Source: Buchnera aphidicola (Pemphigus populi)
Lineage (GTDB): Bacteria > Pseudomonadota > Gammaproteobacteria > Enterobacterales > Enterobacteriaceae
Direction: 5' to 3'
Length of the DNA stretch: 64,000 nt
Assembly: GCF_964058935.1 (NCBI RefSeq)
Contig: NZ_OZ060372.1
Location: forward strand, 248,001 to 312,000
Part shown: one piece after another, positions 1 through 11,008 of the stretch
Layout: each line of letters starts with the position of its first letter
How positions within the stretch are numbered: position 1 is the first letter of the stretch
Notes under the pieces: model-generated
Seen by the model: only the letters and a program-made list of their open reading frames with translations
What the model was told of the DNA's origin: nothing
Database searches by the model: none
Made by a program: the position numbers and the translations under genes

Positions 1-1837
1 ATTTGATTTTCTTGGTTTACGTACTTTAACTGTTATTAATTTAGCATTAAAGATGATTAATAAAAATAGAGTAAAAAAAAATAAAAAAAAAATTGATATT
101 TCTTTAATTGCATTAAATGATATTAAAACATTTGAAATGTTACGAAAAGCAGAAACAACTGGTGTATTTCAATTAGAATCTTTAGGTATGAAAGATTTAA
201 TTAAAAGATTACAACCAGATTCTTTTGAAGATATGATTGCTTTAGTTGCTTTATTTCGACCAGGTCCTTTGCAATCTGGAATGGTAGATAACTTTATTAA
301 TAGGAAACATGGAAAAGAAAGTATTTATTATCCAGATAGAAGATGGGAACATATATCATTAAAACCGGTATTAGAATCTACTTATGGAATAATTTTATAT
401 CAAGAACAAGTAATGGAAATTGCACGGGTATTAGCTTCATATACTTTAGGAGGTGCTGATATATTACGTCGAGCTATGGGGAAAAAAGATCCTGTAGAAA
501 TGTGTAAACAACGTCGTATTTTTCAAGAAGGAGCTAAAAAAAATGGAATAGATGAAGAATTGTCTGTAAAAATTTTTAATTTAGTAGAAAAATTTGCGGG
601 GTATGGTTTTAATAAGTCTCATTCTGTGGCATATGCTTTGATATCATATCAAACTTTGTGGTTAAAAGCCAATTATTCTGCTGAATTTATGGCTGCAATA
701 ATGAGTACAGATATGGATAATATAGCAAAAATGGTTATTTTAATTGATGAATGTAAAAGAATGAGATTAACGATATTACCTCCAAGTATTAATTATAGTA
801 AATATTATTTTTATGTTAATGAAAAAAATGAAATTGTTTACGGACTTGGAGCAATTAAAGGAATTGGTGAAAATTCAATACTAGATATTATTAAAAATAG
901 AGAAAAATTTGGTATTTTTAAGGATTTATTAGATTTTTGTGTACGTACAGATTCTAAAAAAGTTACTCGTCGTGTAATAGAAAAATTGATTCTTTCTGGT
1001 TCCTGTGATTGTTTTAAATTGAATCGAGGAATATTAATGAATATTTTAAATGATAATATAAAAGCGGCTAATCAATATTTAATTGCTCGGTTGACACAAC
1101 AACAAGATTTGTTTGGATTTATATTAAGTGATTTAAAAGAATTAAAGCATATTAATGATTCTAAAATAAAAATTTGGTCTAAGAACGTTGAGTTAAATCA
1201 TGAGTATGAAACATTGGGAATGTATCTTACAGGACATCCTATAAATCAATATTTAGATGAAATTAAATATTATATGAATGGTAAGATGTTAAAGGATATA
1301 TGTTCTACAGTATCTATTAATAAAAATATCATGGTTATTGGTATGATTACTAAGTTTAGTATTAAATATACAAAAAATAAAAATCGTATGGCATTTTTTT
1401 TATTAGATGATAGTTCAAAAAAATTAGAGGTAGTAGTATTTAACGATATTTTAGAAAAATATGAAGATTTACTAGAAAATAATCGTATTATCATGATTTC
1501 TGGATATATTAAAATTGATACATTCAGTAATAATTATAAGTTCATTGCTCGTATTTTTTTAGATTTATGTCATTATAGAAATAGAAATGTTTCTAAGGTA
1601 TTTATTTTATTAAAGAAAAAACAAAATAATCCTGTTTTTTTAAAATTGTTAAAAAAAGTTTTAGAATTAAATAATAGAGGAACGATTCCTATTTATTTTT
1701 TTTATGAGAATTATGACATAAAATTTAATTTTCCTTATTATTTTAATAAATTTTTTTTATTAAGTAATGATTTTTTAGATGAATTAAGATTATTAGTAGG
1801 ACCGAATCAAGTAAAATTAGTATTTTTAAGAAATTAA
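1..1837 (+). CDS. dnaE: DNA polymerase III alpha subunit, 3' part (5' end outside window)
   Basis: Replicative polymerase catalytic subunit. The frame is open from base 2, so the start codon lies upstream; about 611 residues are visible, matching the C-terminal half of the roughly 1160-residue E. coli protein. The window opens at FDFLGLRTLT, the motif carrying the third catalytic aspartate (D555 in E. coli). The fingers region (FRPGPLQSGMVDNF, YGIILYQEQVM, GYGFNKSHS) follows and is strongly conserved. QQDLFGF near base 1100 matches the internal beta-clamp-binding motif (QADMF in E. coli). The OB-fold and C-terminal region are shorter on identity but collinear. It ends 27 bases from the convergent proS stop. 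Certain as to family; only the N-terminal PHP domain and first two catalytic aspartates cannot be checked here. Confidence 0.97.
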   Translation, partial: FDFLGLRTLTVINLALKMINKNRVKKNKKKIDISLIALNDIKTFEMLRKAETTGVFQLESLGMKDLIKRLQPDSFEDMIALVALFRPGPLQSGMVDNFINRKHGKESIYYPDRRWEHISLKPVLESTYGIILYQEQVMEIARVLASYTLGGADILRRAMGKKDPVEMCKQRRIFQEGAKKNGIDEELSVKIFNLVEKFAGYGFNKSHSVAYALISYQTLWLKANYSAEFMAAIMSTDMDNIAKMVILIDECKRMRLTILPPSINYSKYYFYVNEKNEIVYGLGAIKGIGENSILDIIKNREKFGIFKDLLDFCVRTDSKKVTRRVIEKLILSGSCDCFKLNRGILMNILNDNIKAANQYLIARLTQQQDLFGFILSDLKELKHINDSKIKIWSKNVELNHEYETLGMYLTGHPINQYLDEIKYYMNGKMLKDICSTVSINKNIMVIGMITKFSIKYTKNKNRMAFFLLDDSSKKLEVVVFNDILEKYEDLLENNRIIMISGYIKIDTFSNNYKFIARIFLDLCHYRNRNVSKVFILLKKKQNNPVFLKLLKKVLELNNRGTIPIYFFYENYDIKFNFPYYFNKFFLLSNDFLDELRLLVGPNQVKLVFLRN

Positions 1838-1864
1838 TTAGTTATGAAATATTTTTTAAAAAGT

Positions 1865-3568
1865 TTAACTAGTATTTTTTATTTCATCTATAATAAAATT
1901 AGCAATGTTTTCTATTTTTATTAATTTTTTCTTATTATCACATCTTGATTTATATTCAATATGATTATCATGAATGTGACGATTACTTACTATAATAGAA
2001 TGAGGTATACCAATTAACTCAATTTCAGAAAACATAACACCTGGATGTATATTTCTATCGTCTAATATAACTTCAATATTTTTTTCTTTTAATATATTAT
2101 ATATTATTTCTGATATTTCTTGTACGATAGTGGATTTATGTAAATTTATTGGAAGAATAGCGACTTGGAAAGGTGAAATTTCAGAATTCCAAATGATTCC
2201 TTTATGGTCATGATTTTGCTCAATAATAGCAGATATTATACGTGTTATTCCTATTCCATAGCATCCCATGTATAAAAAATTTTTGTGACCGTTGGGTTCT
2301 AAAACATAAGCGTTTATTTTTTTAGAATATTGTTGTTCTAGTTGAAATATATGTCCTATTTCAATACTACGTTTTACATCTACTGTATTATCCTTATCTA
2401 ATTTATTTTTTTCTTCTTTATTTTTTTTAATATCAGCAATTTTAGGTAATGGTAAATCTTTTCCCCAATTAATATTTTTTAAATATTTTCCATTTTCATT
2501 GGCACCTATAATAAAATTTTTCATATTAATTACTGATAGATCAGCTATTAATGGAATATTTAAACCTATTGGTCCTACTGATTCAGTATTACTTTGTGTT
2601 AGATGATAAATTTCTTCTTTATTGGCTAATGTTAAAGGTTTATATATTATGTCTATTTTTTCTACTTTATGTTTATTAATACTATCTTGATTTTTTATTA
2701 GTAATCCAGCCAATTGATGTTTGTTTTTTTCGTTTGTTTTAACTAAAATTGTTTTTATGTAATTTTCATTTAAATAATAGGGTTTTTTTATTGGTGTTAA
2801 AAATGGATTATTTTTTTTTTCTTTTATTTTTTTAATATTATAAAATTGTTTAATATTATCTTTTTTTTCAGAATTAGAAGAATAATTTAATTTATTAGGA
2901 AATGAAATTTTGTTTTCTCCATTATGAGAAAATGCATGAAATTCATGTGATATACTACCTCCCATTTCTCCATTATTAGCTTCTATATTTTCAAATTTTA
3001 ATTTTATACGTTGAAAGATATGTGAATATATTTCATGAATTTTATGATATGTTATTTTTAATGATGATAAATTGGCATGAAAAGAATAAGCATCTTTCAT
3101 TAAAAATTCTTTTGATCTCATTACTCCACCACGAGGTCGTAATTCATCTCTAAATTTTGTTTGTACTTGATATAATATTAAAGGCAATTGTTTATAAGAA
3201 TGTATTTCTTTTTTAATTAAATATGTTATGACTTCTTCGTGGGTAGGTCCTAATATATGTATATTATTATTCCTATCAATTACTTTCAATAGTTCTTTTC
3301 CATACGTATACCATCTTTCACTAGTATGCCATAAATTTACAGGTTGTAGAATAGGCATTAAGATTTCTATGGCACCTATTTTATTCAGTTCTTCTCTTAT
3401 AATATTTTCTATTTTTTTTAGAACTCTTAGACCAGTTGGTAACCAAGTATAGATACCAGAAGTAGTTTTGCGAATCATACCGGATCTTAACATTAATTGA
3501 TGACTAGTCATGTCAATATTATGTGGTATTTCTTTCACGGTACAAAAAAGATATTTACTTGCTCTCAT
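1865..3568 (-). CDS. proS: Prolyl-tRNA synthetase
   Basis: Class II synthetase charging tRNA-Pro, 567 residues against 572 in E. coli. The N-terminal catalytic core has motif 2 (FRDELRPRGGVMRSKEF), and motif 3 is seen in MGCYGIGITRIISA. Between them lies the bacterial insertion (editing) domain, roughly residues 225-405, which is much more diverged and lysine/asparagine-rich than the core. The lysine of the IKTILVK segment (K279 in E. coli) is present, but the histidine in E. coli GKHYFGINW is replaced (GKYLKNINW). The C-terminal anticodon-binding domain is intact (IEVILDDR, GVMFSEIELIGIPH). Start is the first ATG, matching the E. coli N-terminus (MRTSQYLLSTLKETP-type). Convergent with dnaE. 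Confidence 0.96.
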   Translation of the reverse strand: MRASKYLFCTVKEIPHNIDMTSHQLMLRSGMIRKTTSGIYTWLPTGLRVLKKIENIIREELNKIGAIEILMPILQPVNLWHTSERWYTYGKELLKVIDRNNNIHILGPTHEEVITYLIKKEIHSYKQLPLILYQVQTKFRDELRPRGGVMRSKEFLMKDAYSFHANLSSLKITYHKIHEIYSHIFQRIKLKFENIEANNGEMGGSISHEFHAFSHNGENKISFPNKLNYSSNSEKKDNIKQFYNIKKIKEKKNNPFLTPIKKPYYLNENYIKTILVKTNEKNKHQLAGLLIKNQDSINKHKVEKIDIIYKPLTLANKEEIYHLTQSNTESVGPIGLNIPLIADLSVINMKNFIIGANENGKYLKNINWGKDLPLPKIADIKKNKEEKNKLDKDNTVDVKRSIEIGHIFQLEQQYSKKINAYVLEPNGHKNFLYMGCYGIGITRIISAIIEQNHDHKGIIWNSEISPFQVAILPINLHKSTIVQEISEIIYNILKEKNIEVILDDRNIHPGVMFSEIELIGIPHSIIVSNRHIHDNHIEYKSRCDNKKKLIKIENIANFIIDEIKNTS

Positions 3569-3739
3569 ATATTATCTCATTTAAATATAATAATTTTTAT
3601 TAAAAAAATATATTAATTGTAGTTTTTAATAGTAAATAAAAAAAAATTGTTATTTGTTAAAAAATCTAAAAATGTTAATTTAAGAAAATTAATATTTAAT
3701 ATTAAAAGAATAAAATTAATCATAATTTAATAATTTTAA

Positions 3740-3785
3740 TATGCTATATACTAACTCTATTATAATAGTATTAGTATATAGCATA
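3740..3785. repeat. 15-bp perfect inverted repeat upstream of flhB
   Basis: Bases 3740-3754 (TATGCTATATACTAA) are the exact reverse complement of 3771-3785, separated by 16 bases that contain a second short palindrome (CTATTATAATAG). It could form a long hairpin in the flhB leader, about 55 bases before the likely start. No T-run follows on either strand, so it is not a classical terminator. In DNA this AT-rich one such repeat per window could arise by chance. Confidence 0.5.
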
Positions 3786-3839
3786 CTATTATTTTATCAT
3801 ATATACATAATATGTAAAAATAGATATTTAGATAATGGT

Positions 3840-4976
3840 ATGAATGAAGATAAAACAGAGCAACCTACTGATTATAGATTTAAAAAAGTTCGTAAAGAAG
3901 GGAGGATTCGTTATTCTCATGAATTAAATTCATTAGTTATTTTAAGTATTGGAGGCGCATTTCTTTTTTGGAATAAAAATACAATTATTTCACGTATTTC
4001 TGAAATTTTATTTTCTCATTTTAATTTTAATTATTCTATTATTAATGATAATAATTTTATTTTTTATGGTAATGCCACATTTTTATCTGATATATTTTAT
4101 TTCATGTTTATTATTTTTATTCCAACTTTTTGGGTAATCATAATTGCAAAATTATTTGGAGGCGTTTCATTTAATTTAAAGTTGTTAAAGTTTAATGTAA
4201 CTAAATTAAATCCGTTAAAAGGTTTTAAAACAATATTTTCTTTTCATATGTTATTTTTAATGTTTAAAATATTTTTAAAATTATGTTTAGTAATCAGCAT
4301 ATCTTGTTTTTATATTTCTATGCATATTTTAGATATCTTAGAATTAGTGAATAAAACACCAAAAATAGCCTTAGAAACTGGATTTAATATTTTAATTTCA
4401 TGTTTTTTTCTATCAGTAGTCTCTTTAATTCCAATAGCAGTTATTGACATTTTTTGGCAAAATTATAGCTATCAGAAACAATTTAGAATGAGTCGTAAGG
4501 AGGTTAAAGATGAATTAAAACAAATGGAAGGGGATCCATATATTAAATGGAGGATACGTCAAGAAATGAAAATATTAGCTAATCACCGTATGATGTCTGA
4601 AATTCCGAAAGCAGATGTTATTGTAACTAATCCTACACATTATTCAATAGCATTATTGTATAATGAAAAAACTATGTATGCTCCTAAAGTGATAGCAAAA
4701 GGAGCAGGAGAATTAGCATTTAAAATTAGCAAGATTGGCAAAAAATATAAGATACCAGTTATTTCAGCACCTGTTTTAGCTCGTGCTTTATATTTTCATA
4801 GTAAATTAGGTCAATATATTCCTAGTATTTTATATAAAGTAGTGGCTGAAGTTTTATCTTGGGTTTGGCAAGTTAAAATATGGGAAAAAAATGGAGGCAG
4901 TTTTCCTAAAAAACCTGAAAATTTGTTGATTCCTTCAGAATTAAATATTTTAAAAGAGGACTCTATTAGTGATTAA
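3840..4976 (+). CDS. flhB: Flagellar type III export switch protein FlhB
   Basis: Membrane component of the flagellar export apparatus that switches substrate specificity. Length is 378 residues from the ATG at 3840 (MNEDKTEQPT), which aligns with the E. coli start (MSDESDDKTEAPT; 382 residues). An ATG at 3741 would add 33 hydrophobic residues and overlap the inverted repeat, so I reject it. Four hydrophobic segments lie in roughly residues 30-205, followed by the soluble domain with the autocleavage motif NPTH at 264-267 intact, so self-processing should still occur. The 3' end overlaps flhA, indicating coupled translation. In Buchnera, flagellar basal-body and export proteins are known to be retained without a filament, which suggests an export role. 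Confidence 0.93.
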   Translation: MNEDKTEQPTDYRFKKVRKEGRIRYSHELNSLVILSIGGAFLFWNKNTIISRISEILFSHFNFNYSIINDNNFIFYGNATFLSDIFYFMFIIFIPTFWVIIIAKLFGGVSFNLKLLKFNVTKLNPLKGFKTIFSFHMLFLMFKIFLKLCLVISISCFYISMHILDILELVNKTPKIALETGFNILISCFFLSVVSLIPIAVIDIFWQNYSYQKQFRMSRKEVKDELKQMEGDPYIKWRIRQEMKILANHRMMSEIPKADVIVTNPTHYSIALLYNEKTMYAPKVIAKGAGELAFKISKIGKKYKIPVISAPVLARALYFHSKLGQYIPSILYKVVAEVLSWVWQVKIWEKNGGSFPKKPENLLIPSELNILKEDSISD

Positions 4977-7062
4977 TTTTATGTCTTTTATTAAAAGAAT
5001 TAAATATTTAAAACATGCAGAATGGCAAGCTTTATCTGGGCCAGTATTAATTTTAATGATTTTATCAATGATGGTACTTCCATTACCTGCTTTTTTTTTA
5101 GATATATTTTTTACTTTTAATATTGTATTAGCAATAATTATTCTGTTAGTTTCTATGTTTACCAGACAAACACTTGAGTTTACAGCATTTCCTACTATTC
5201 TATTATTTTCTACTTTATTACGTTTAGCTCTGAATGTTGCCTCTACTAGAGTAATTTTATTATATGGTCATACCGGCGCTTATTCAGCTGGTAATGTAAT
5301 TAAAGCATTTGGACATTTTTTAGTTGGTGGTAACTATGCTATTGGTATAGTAGTATTTATTATATTAGTAATCATTAATTTTATGGTTATTACCAAAGGA
5401 GCTAGTCGGATAGCAGAAGTAGGAGCTCGATTTATATTAGATGGAATGCCAGGAAAGCAAATGGCTATTGATGCAGATTTAAATGCAGGATTAATTGGCG
5501 AAAAAAAAGCTAAAAAAAGACGTATTGAAGTTACTAGAGAAGCGGATTTTTATGGTTCTATGGATGGTGCTAGTAAGTTTGTAAGAGGTGATGCCATTGC
5601 TGGTATTCTTATAATGATAATAAATATTCTTGGAGGATTAGTTATTGGTATAGTTCAGCATAATATGATTTTTGGACAAGCTGTAGAAGTATATACACTT
5701 TTAACGATTGGAGATGGTTTAGTGGCTCAAATTCCAGCTTTAGTGATTTCTACAGCAGCTGGTGTAATGGTCACACGTGTTAGTACGGAAGAAAATGTGG
5801 GAGAACAAATAATTAGTCAATTATTTTATAATCCTCAGGTGATACTATTAAGTGGAGTAGTTCTCGGTGTATTAGGGTTAGTTCCAGGTATGCCTAATGT
5901 GATATTTTTATTATTTACAGTAATATTGTTTGCATTATCTGGATGGTTGTTTAATAGAAATAAAGATGTACATTTTTTTTCTTTAGAAAATAAAAAAAAT
6001 AGTATTAAAAATACAGATAAAATTTCAGAGGTATCATGGAATGATGTAAAACTAGAAGATTCAATAGGTATTGAAATAGGAAGTAATATTATTCCAATTG
6101 TTGACATGAAGAAAGGTGGACAATTATTATATTTGATTCGTGGTATTAGAAAAACAATTGCTCAAGAAATAGGTTTTTTACCTCCATTGGTACACATTCA
6201 AAATAATATTCATTTATCTCCAAATTCTTATAGAATTTTGATAAAAGGAGTGGAAGTAACTATAGGTAAAGTGTATTTAAATCTTTTTATGGCTATCAAT
6301 ACAGAAAATAAATCTGTATTATTAAACGGAGAAAAAATTATTGAACCTGTTTTTAATATGCCAGCATTTTGGATAAATTTAGATCATGTAGAGGAAGCTA
6401 AAAAAAATGGTTTCACAATTGTTGATAGCAGTACAGTCATTGCTACTCATTTAAATCATATAATGAATAGAAATATGGATAAGTTATTTAGTAGACAAGA
6501 AGCTCAAGATTTATTAAATCATATTACTAAAAAATTACCAAAATTGACTGAAGATCTAATTCCGAATATAATGACTTTAACTGTATTTCATAGAGTATTA
6601 CAAAACTTGTTATTGGAAAATGTTAGCATTAGAGATATGAGTACTATTTTAGAAACATTAATAGAATATGCGGTTACAAAAAAGCATGATATTAATACTT
6701 TAACCAGTATGGTTCGTATCTCATTAGGTCAATCAATCATTCAAAAACTATTTAATAAAAATACCATTCAAATTATAGGATTGGATATAGATTTGGAAAA
6801 TTTGTTATTAAAAATGTTTCAAAATGGGAACAATAGTATTGAACCAGAATTGGCAAATCAATTATTAAAAGATATGGATGCGGCAATTCAATATCAACAA
6901 TCGATAGGAGTATCACCTGTTTTATTAGTAAATCATACCCTTCGAGGTTGTTTATTTCAATTTTTTCATGATAGTTTCCCGGAATTAAGTGTGTTATCTA
7001 ATATGGAAGTGCATAATGTTAAAAAAATACGAATGACTAGTGTTATTGGTAAAAAAAATTAG
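4969..7062 (+). CDS. flhA: Flagellar export gate protein FlhA
   Basis: Polytopic export-gate protein, 697 residues (E. coli 692). Eight hydrophobic segments in the N-terminal half carry near-identical stretches to E. coli, such as GPVLILMILSMMVLPLPAFF and the FHIPEP-family region LDGMPGKQMAIDADLNAGLI; the cytoplasmic C-terminal domain is complete. I chose the GTG at 4969 because AGAGGA at 4955-4960 is placed eight bases before it; the in-frame ATG at 4981 is too far from that site but remains possible. The gene overlaps the flhB stop by eight bases, so the pair forms an operon. flhE, third in the E. coli operon, is absent, and argS converges 83 bases away. Confidence 0.95.
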   Translation: MINFMSFIKRIKYLKHAEWQALSGPVLILMILSMMVLPLPAFFLDIFFTFNIVLAIIILLVSMFTRQTLEFTAFPTILLFSTLLRLALNVASTRVILLYGHTGAYSAGNVIKAFGHFLVGGNYAIGIVVFIILVIINFMVITKGASRIAEVGARFILDGMPGKQMAIDADLNAGLIGEKKAKKRRIEVTREADFYGSMDGASKFVRGDAIAGILIMIINILGGLVIGIVQHNMIFGQAVEVYTLLTIGDGLVAQIPALVISTAAGVMVTRVSTEENVGEQIISQLFYNPQVILLSGVVLGVLGLVPGMPNVIFLLFTVILFALSGWLFNRNKDVHFFSLENKKNSIKNTDKISEVSWNDVKLEDSIGIEIGSNIIPIVDMKKGGQLLYLIRGIRKTIAQEIGFLPPLVHIQNNIHLSPNSYRILIKGVEVTIGKVYLNLFMAINTENKSVLLNGEKIIEPVFNMPAFWINLDHVEEAKKNGFTIVDSSTVIATHLNHIMNRNMDKLFSRQEAQDLLNHITKKLPKLTEDLIPNIMTLTVFHRVLQNLLLENVSIRDMSTILETLIEYAVTKKHDINTLTSMVRISLGQSIIQKLFNKNTIQIIGLDIDLENLLLKMFQNGNNSIEPELANQLLKDMDAAIQYQQSIGVSPVLLVNHTLRGCLFQFFHDSFPELSVLSNMEVHNVKKIRMTSVIGKKN

Positions 7063-7145
7063 ATCACGCAGTAATTTAATTTAGAAAGATATTATAGTTA
7101 GTTCTTTAAAATCAAAATATTTATATTTTATTAATCTTAAATTTA

Positions 7146-8876
7146 TTACATATAATGTATAGTTTGGATACCTAGTAGGTCTAATCCTATTTTAATAGTT
7201 CTTGCTGTTAAAAAGGATAATTTTAGTCGACTGGTAGATATTTCTGTTTTTTCTGGAAATAAAATAGTGCAATTTTCATAAAAACTAGAAAATATTCCTG
7301 CAAGTTTATAAAGATAATTACATATAATATGAGGAGTACCTTTGTCTGCAGCATGTATTATTTTTTCTTCAAATTGTAAAAGACAAAGTGCTAGCTCAAT
7401 CTCAAATTTTTCTGATAATATAATATTACCTTTTAAAGATAAAGGTGGAGTTTGCAACTTATTAAAAATAGACATTATTCTTGTGTAAGCATATTGAATA
7501 TAAGGTGCTGTATTGCCTTCAAAAGATAGGGAATCTTTCCAGTTAAAGATGTAGTTAGTCATTCTATTTTTAGATAAATCAGCATATTTAATTGCACCAA
7601 TACCTATAATATGAGCTAATTTACAAATTTTTTCTTCAGAAAAATATGGATTTTTATTTTTTATTATTTTTTTTGCTTTATTGATTCCTTCTGTAAGCAA
7701 TAAAGATAGTTTGATTGTGTTTCCTGTACGAGTTTGAAAAGGACGTTTATTATCTGATAAAATCATTCCAAACATATGATGTTCTAATACCACATTTGGA
7801 GGTACGTATCCAGCTTTTTTAGCTATTTCCCAAATTTGTAATAAATATTGATGTTGTCTAGAATCTATATAATATAAAATTTTATCTGCTCGTAATACTT
7901 CACAACGATATTTCAGACATGCAATATCCGTAATAGAATATAAATATCCGCCATCTTTTTTTTGTATGACAACTCCCATAGGTTTCCCATGTTTATTTTT
8001 CTTATTTTCTAGCATGACGACAAGGGATCCTTTATTTTTTATAGCAATTCCTTTTTTTTTAAGATCAGTAATGATATCTGGTAACATATTTTTGTATGAA
8101 CTTTCTCCCATAATATGTCGATTTTTTAACGTAATATTTAATTTTTTATATATTTTTGAATTACATGATACTGTAATATCAATCAATTTTTTCCATATAT
8201 TTTGGTGGTATGGATCTCCTTTTTGTAATTCAACAACACATTTTCTCGATAATTTTGCAAAGGTAGGATCAGTATCATATTTTTTTTTGGATTTTTGGTA
8301 TAATATTTCTACATCAGATAAAGTAATTTCTGATATGGAAATATTTTTATCTTTTTTTATATATGCAATTAACATACCAAACTGTGTTCCCCAATCTCCT
8401 AGATGATTTGAACGAATGACTTTATGTCCAAGAAATTCAATAATTCTTACAGTAGCATCTCCTATAATAGTTGAACGTAAATGTCCAATATGCATTTCTT
8501 TTGCTATATTGGGAGAAGAATAATCTACAACAATATTTTTAGGATGAACAACAGATATACCTAATCGAGATGAATACAGTGCTTTTTCTAAATTTTTTGA
8601 TAACCAATCTCGATTAAGAACAATATTAATAAAACCAGGTTTAGCTGTTTTAATGTTATGATACATGTCTCTTTTTTTTATTTTTAAAATAACATTTTTT
8701 GCAAATTGATACGGATCAATTTTTAATATCTTAGCAATTTTCATTGCTGCATTAGATTGGTAATCAGCGATATTTAAGTTTACAGTTCTACATATTAAAG
8801 GATCAGAATTTTTTGGTGCTCCAGAATTTATTAAAGCATTTTGGATATCTATTGAAATCAATTTTTTTATATTCAT
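7146..8876 (-). CDS. argS: Arginyl-tRNA synthetase
   Basis: Class I synthetase, 576 residues against 577 in E. coli. The HIGH signature is MHIGHLRST at about residues 128-136, preceded by DYSSPNIAKE. As in E. coli ArgRS there is no canonical KMSKS; the equivalent is KRPFQTRTGN. The N-terminal Add-1 tRNA-binding domain (residues 1-110) and the C-terminal helical anticodon-binding domain (from about 455) are both present. It converges with flhA. The 146-residue open frame on the opposite strand at 7966-8406 is a shadow. Confidence 0.96.
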   Translation of the reverse strand: MNIKKLISIDIQNALINSGAPKNSDPLICRTVNLNIADYQSNAAMKIAKILKIDPYQFAKNVILKIKKRDMYHNIKTAKPGFINIVLNRDWLSKNLEKALYSSRLGISVVHPKNIVVDYSSPNIAKEMHIGHLRSTIIGDATVRIIEFLGHKVIRSNHLGDWGTQFGMLIAYIKKDKNISISEITLSDVEILYQKSKKKYDTDPTFAKLSRKCVVELQKGDPYHQNIWKKLIDITVSCNSKIYKKLNITLKNRHIMGESSYKNMLPDIITDLKKKGIAIKNKGSLVVMLENKKNKHGKPMGVVIQKKDGGYLYSITDIACLKYRCEVLRADKILYYIDSRQHQYLLQIWEIAKKAGYVPPNVVLEHHMFGMILSDNKRPFQTRTGNTIKLSLLLTEGINKAKKIIKNKNPYFSEEKICKLAHIIGIGAIKYADLSKNRMTNYIFNWKDSLSFEGNTAPYIQYAYTRIMSIFNKLQTPPLSLKGNIILSEKFEIELALCLLQFEEKIIHAADKGTPHIICNYLYKLAGIFSSFYENCTILFPEKTEISTSRLKLSFLTARTIKIGLDLLGIQTIHYM

Positions 8877-9164
8877 ATAAGTAGCCTAAAATTATTTTAA
8901 TGTTTATGTGATTTTCAATCATATAGTATAATTTATGGTAATGTTAAAAAATTAGTACAATATAAAAATATTTTTTCTAAAAAAGTAAGTATTTTATAAA
9001 AATTATTAATAAATTTACATATTATATATATTTTAGAATTAAAAAATAATTTTTTTAATTAAAAAATTTTTATGAGTATTGAAAATGCTTATAAAATATA
9101 AGTGATAATATTATTTTTATAATATATTTGGAAATAAAATATTATAAAATATATATAATAAAGA

Positions 9165-9193
9165 TTGACAATACATAAAAAAAGATATAGTAT
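9165..9193 (+). promoter_or_regulatory. Probable rRNA operon promoter
   Basis: TTGACA, a perfect -35 hexamer, sits at 9165-9170. A -10 candidate TAGTAT follows at 9188-9193 with a 17-base spacer; TATAGT at 9186-9191 (15-base spacer) is an alternative. It lies about 150 bases before mature 16S and just upstream of the processing stem, where an rRNA promoter is expected. The region 8877-9164 upstream holds no gene that I can recognise. Confidence 0.65.
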
Positions 9194-9227
9194 TAAAACA
9201 CTTTAAGATTTATGCTCTTTTAAAATA

Positions 9228-9253
9228 TATTAGATAATTTGTGTGGGCACATC
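9228..9253 (+). other. Left arm of the pre-16S processing stem
   Basis: These 26 bases are the exact reverse complement of 10886-10911. The two arms enclose 16S rRNA with a 62-base leader and a 16-base trailer and would base-pair in the precursor. This is the position of the RNase III processing stem of bacterial pre-16S rRNA. rnc itself is in this window. Confidence 0.9.
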
Positions 9254-9315
9254 AAATAAGTTCATTTTATTTTAATTTATTTAAATTCTTAAATTTTTAT
9301 TTAAGATCAGTTTTT

Positions 9316-10869
<1,554 letters not shown>

Positions 10870-10885
10870 AAAATAATACTTACGA

Positions 10886-10911
10886 GATGTGCCCACACAA
10901 ATTATCTAATA
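10886..10911 (+). other. Right arm of the pre-16S processing stem
   Basis: Perfect 26-base reverse complement of 9228-9253, lying 16 bases after the 3' end of 16S and ten bases before tRNA-Ile. Pairing stops abruptly on both sides (mismatches at 9227/10912 and 9254/10885). Confidence 0.9.
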
Positions 10912-10921
10912 GATTATAAAA

Positions 10922-10998
<77 letters not shown>

Positions 10999-11008
10999 AT
11001 ATCAAAAT

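Noticed and set aside
3741..3839. Hydrophobic 33-residue N-terminal extension of FlhB
   Set aside because: The E. coli start aligns to the ATG at 3840, and the extension overlaps the inverted repeat; more likely untranslated leader.
7966..8406. 146-codon open frame opposite argS
   Set aside because: Shadow of a strongly conserved synthetase; phenylalanine/isoleucine-rich composition is that of the complement of A-rich codons.
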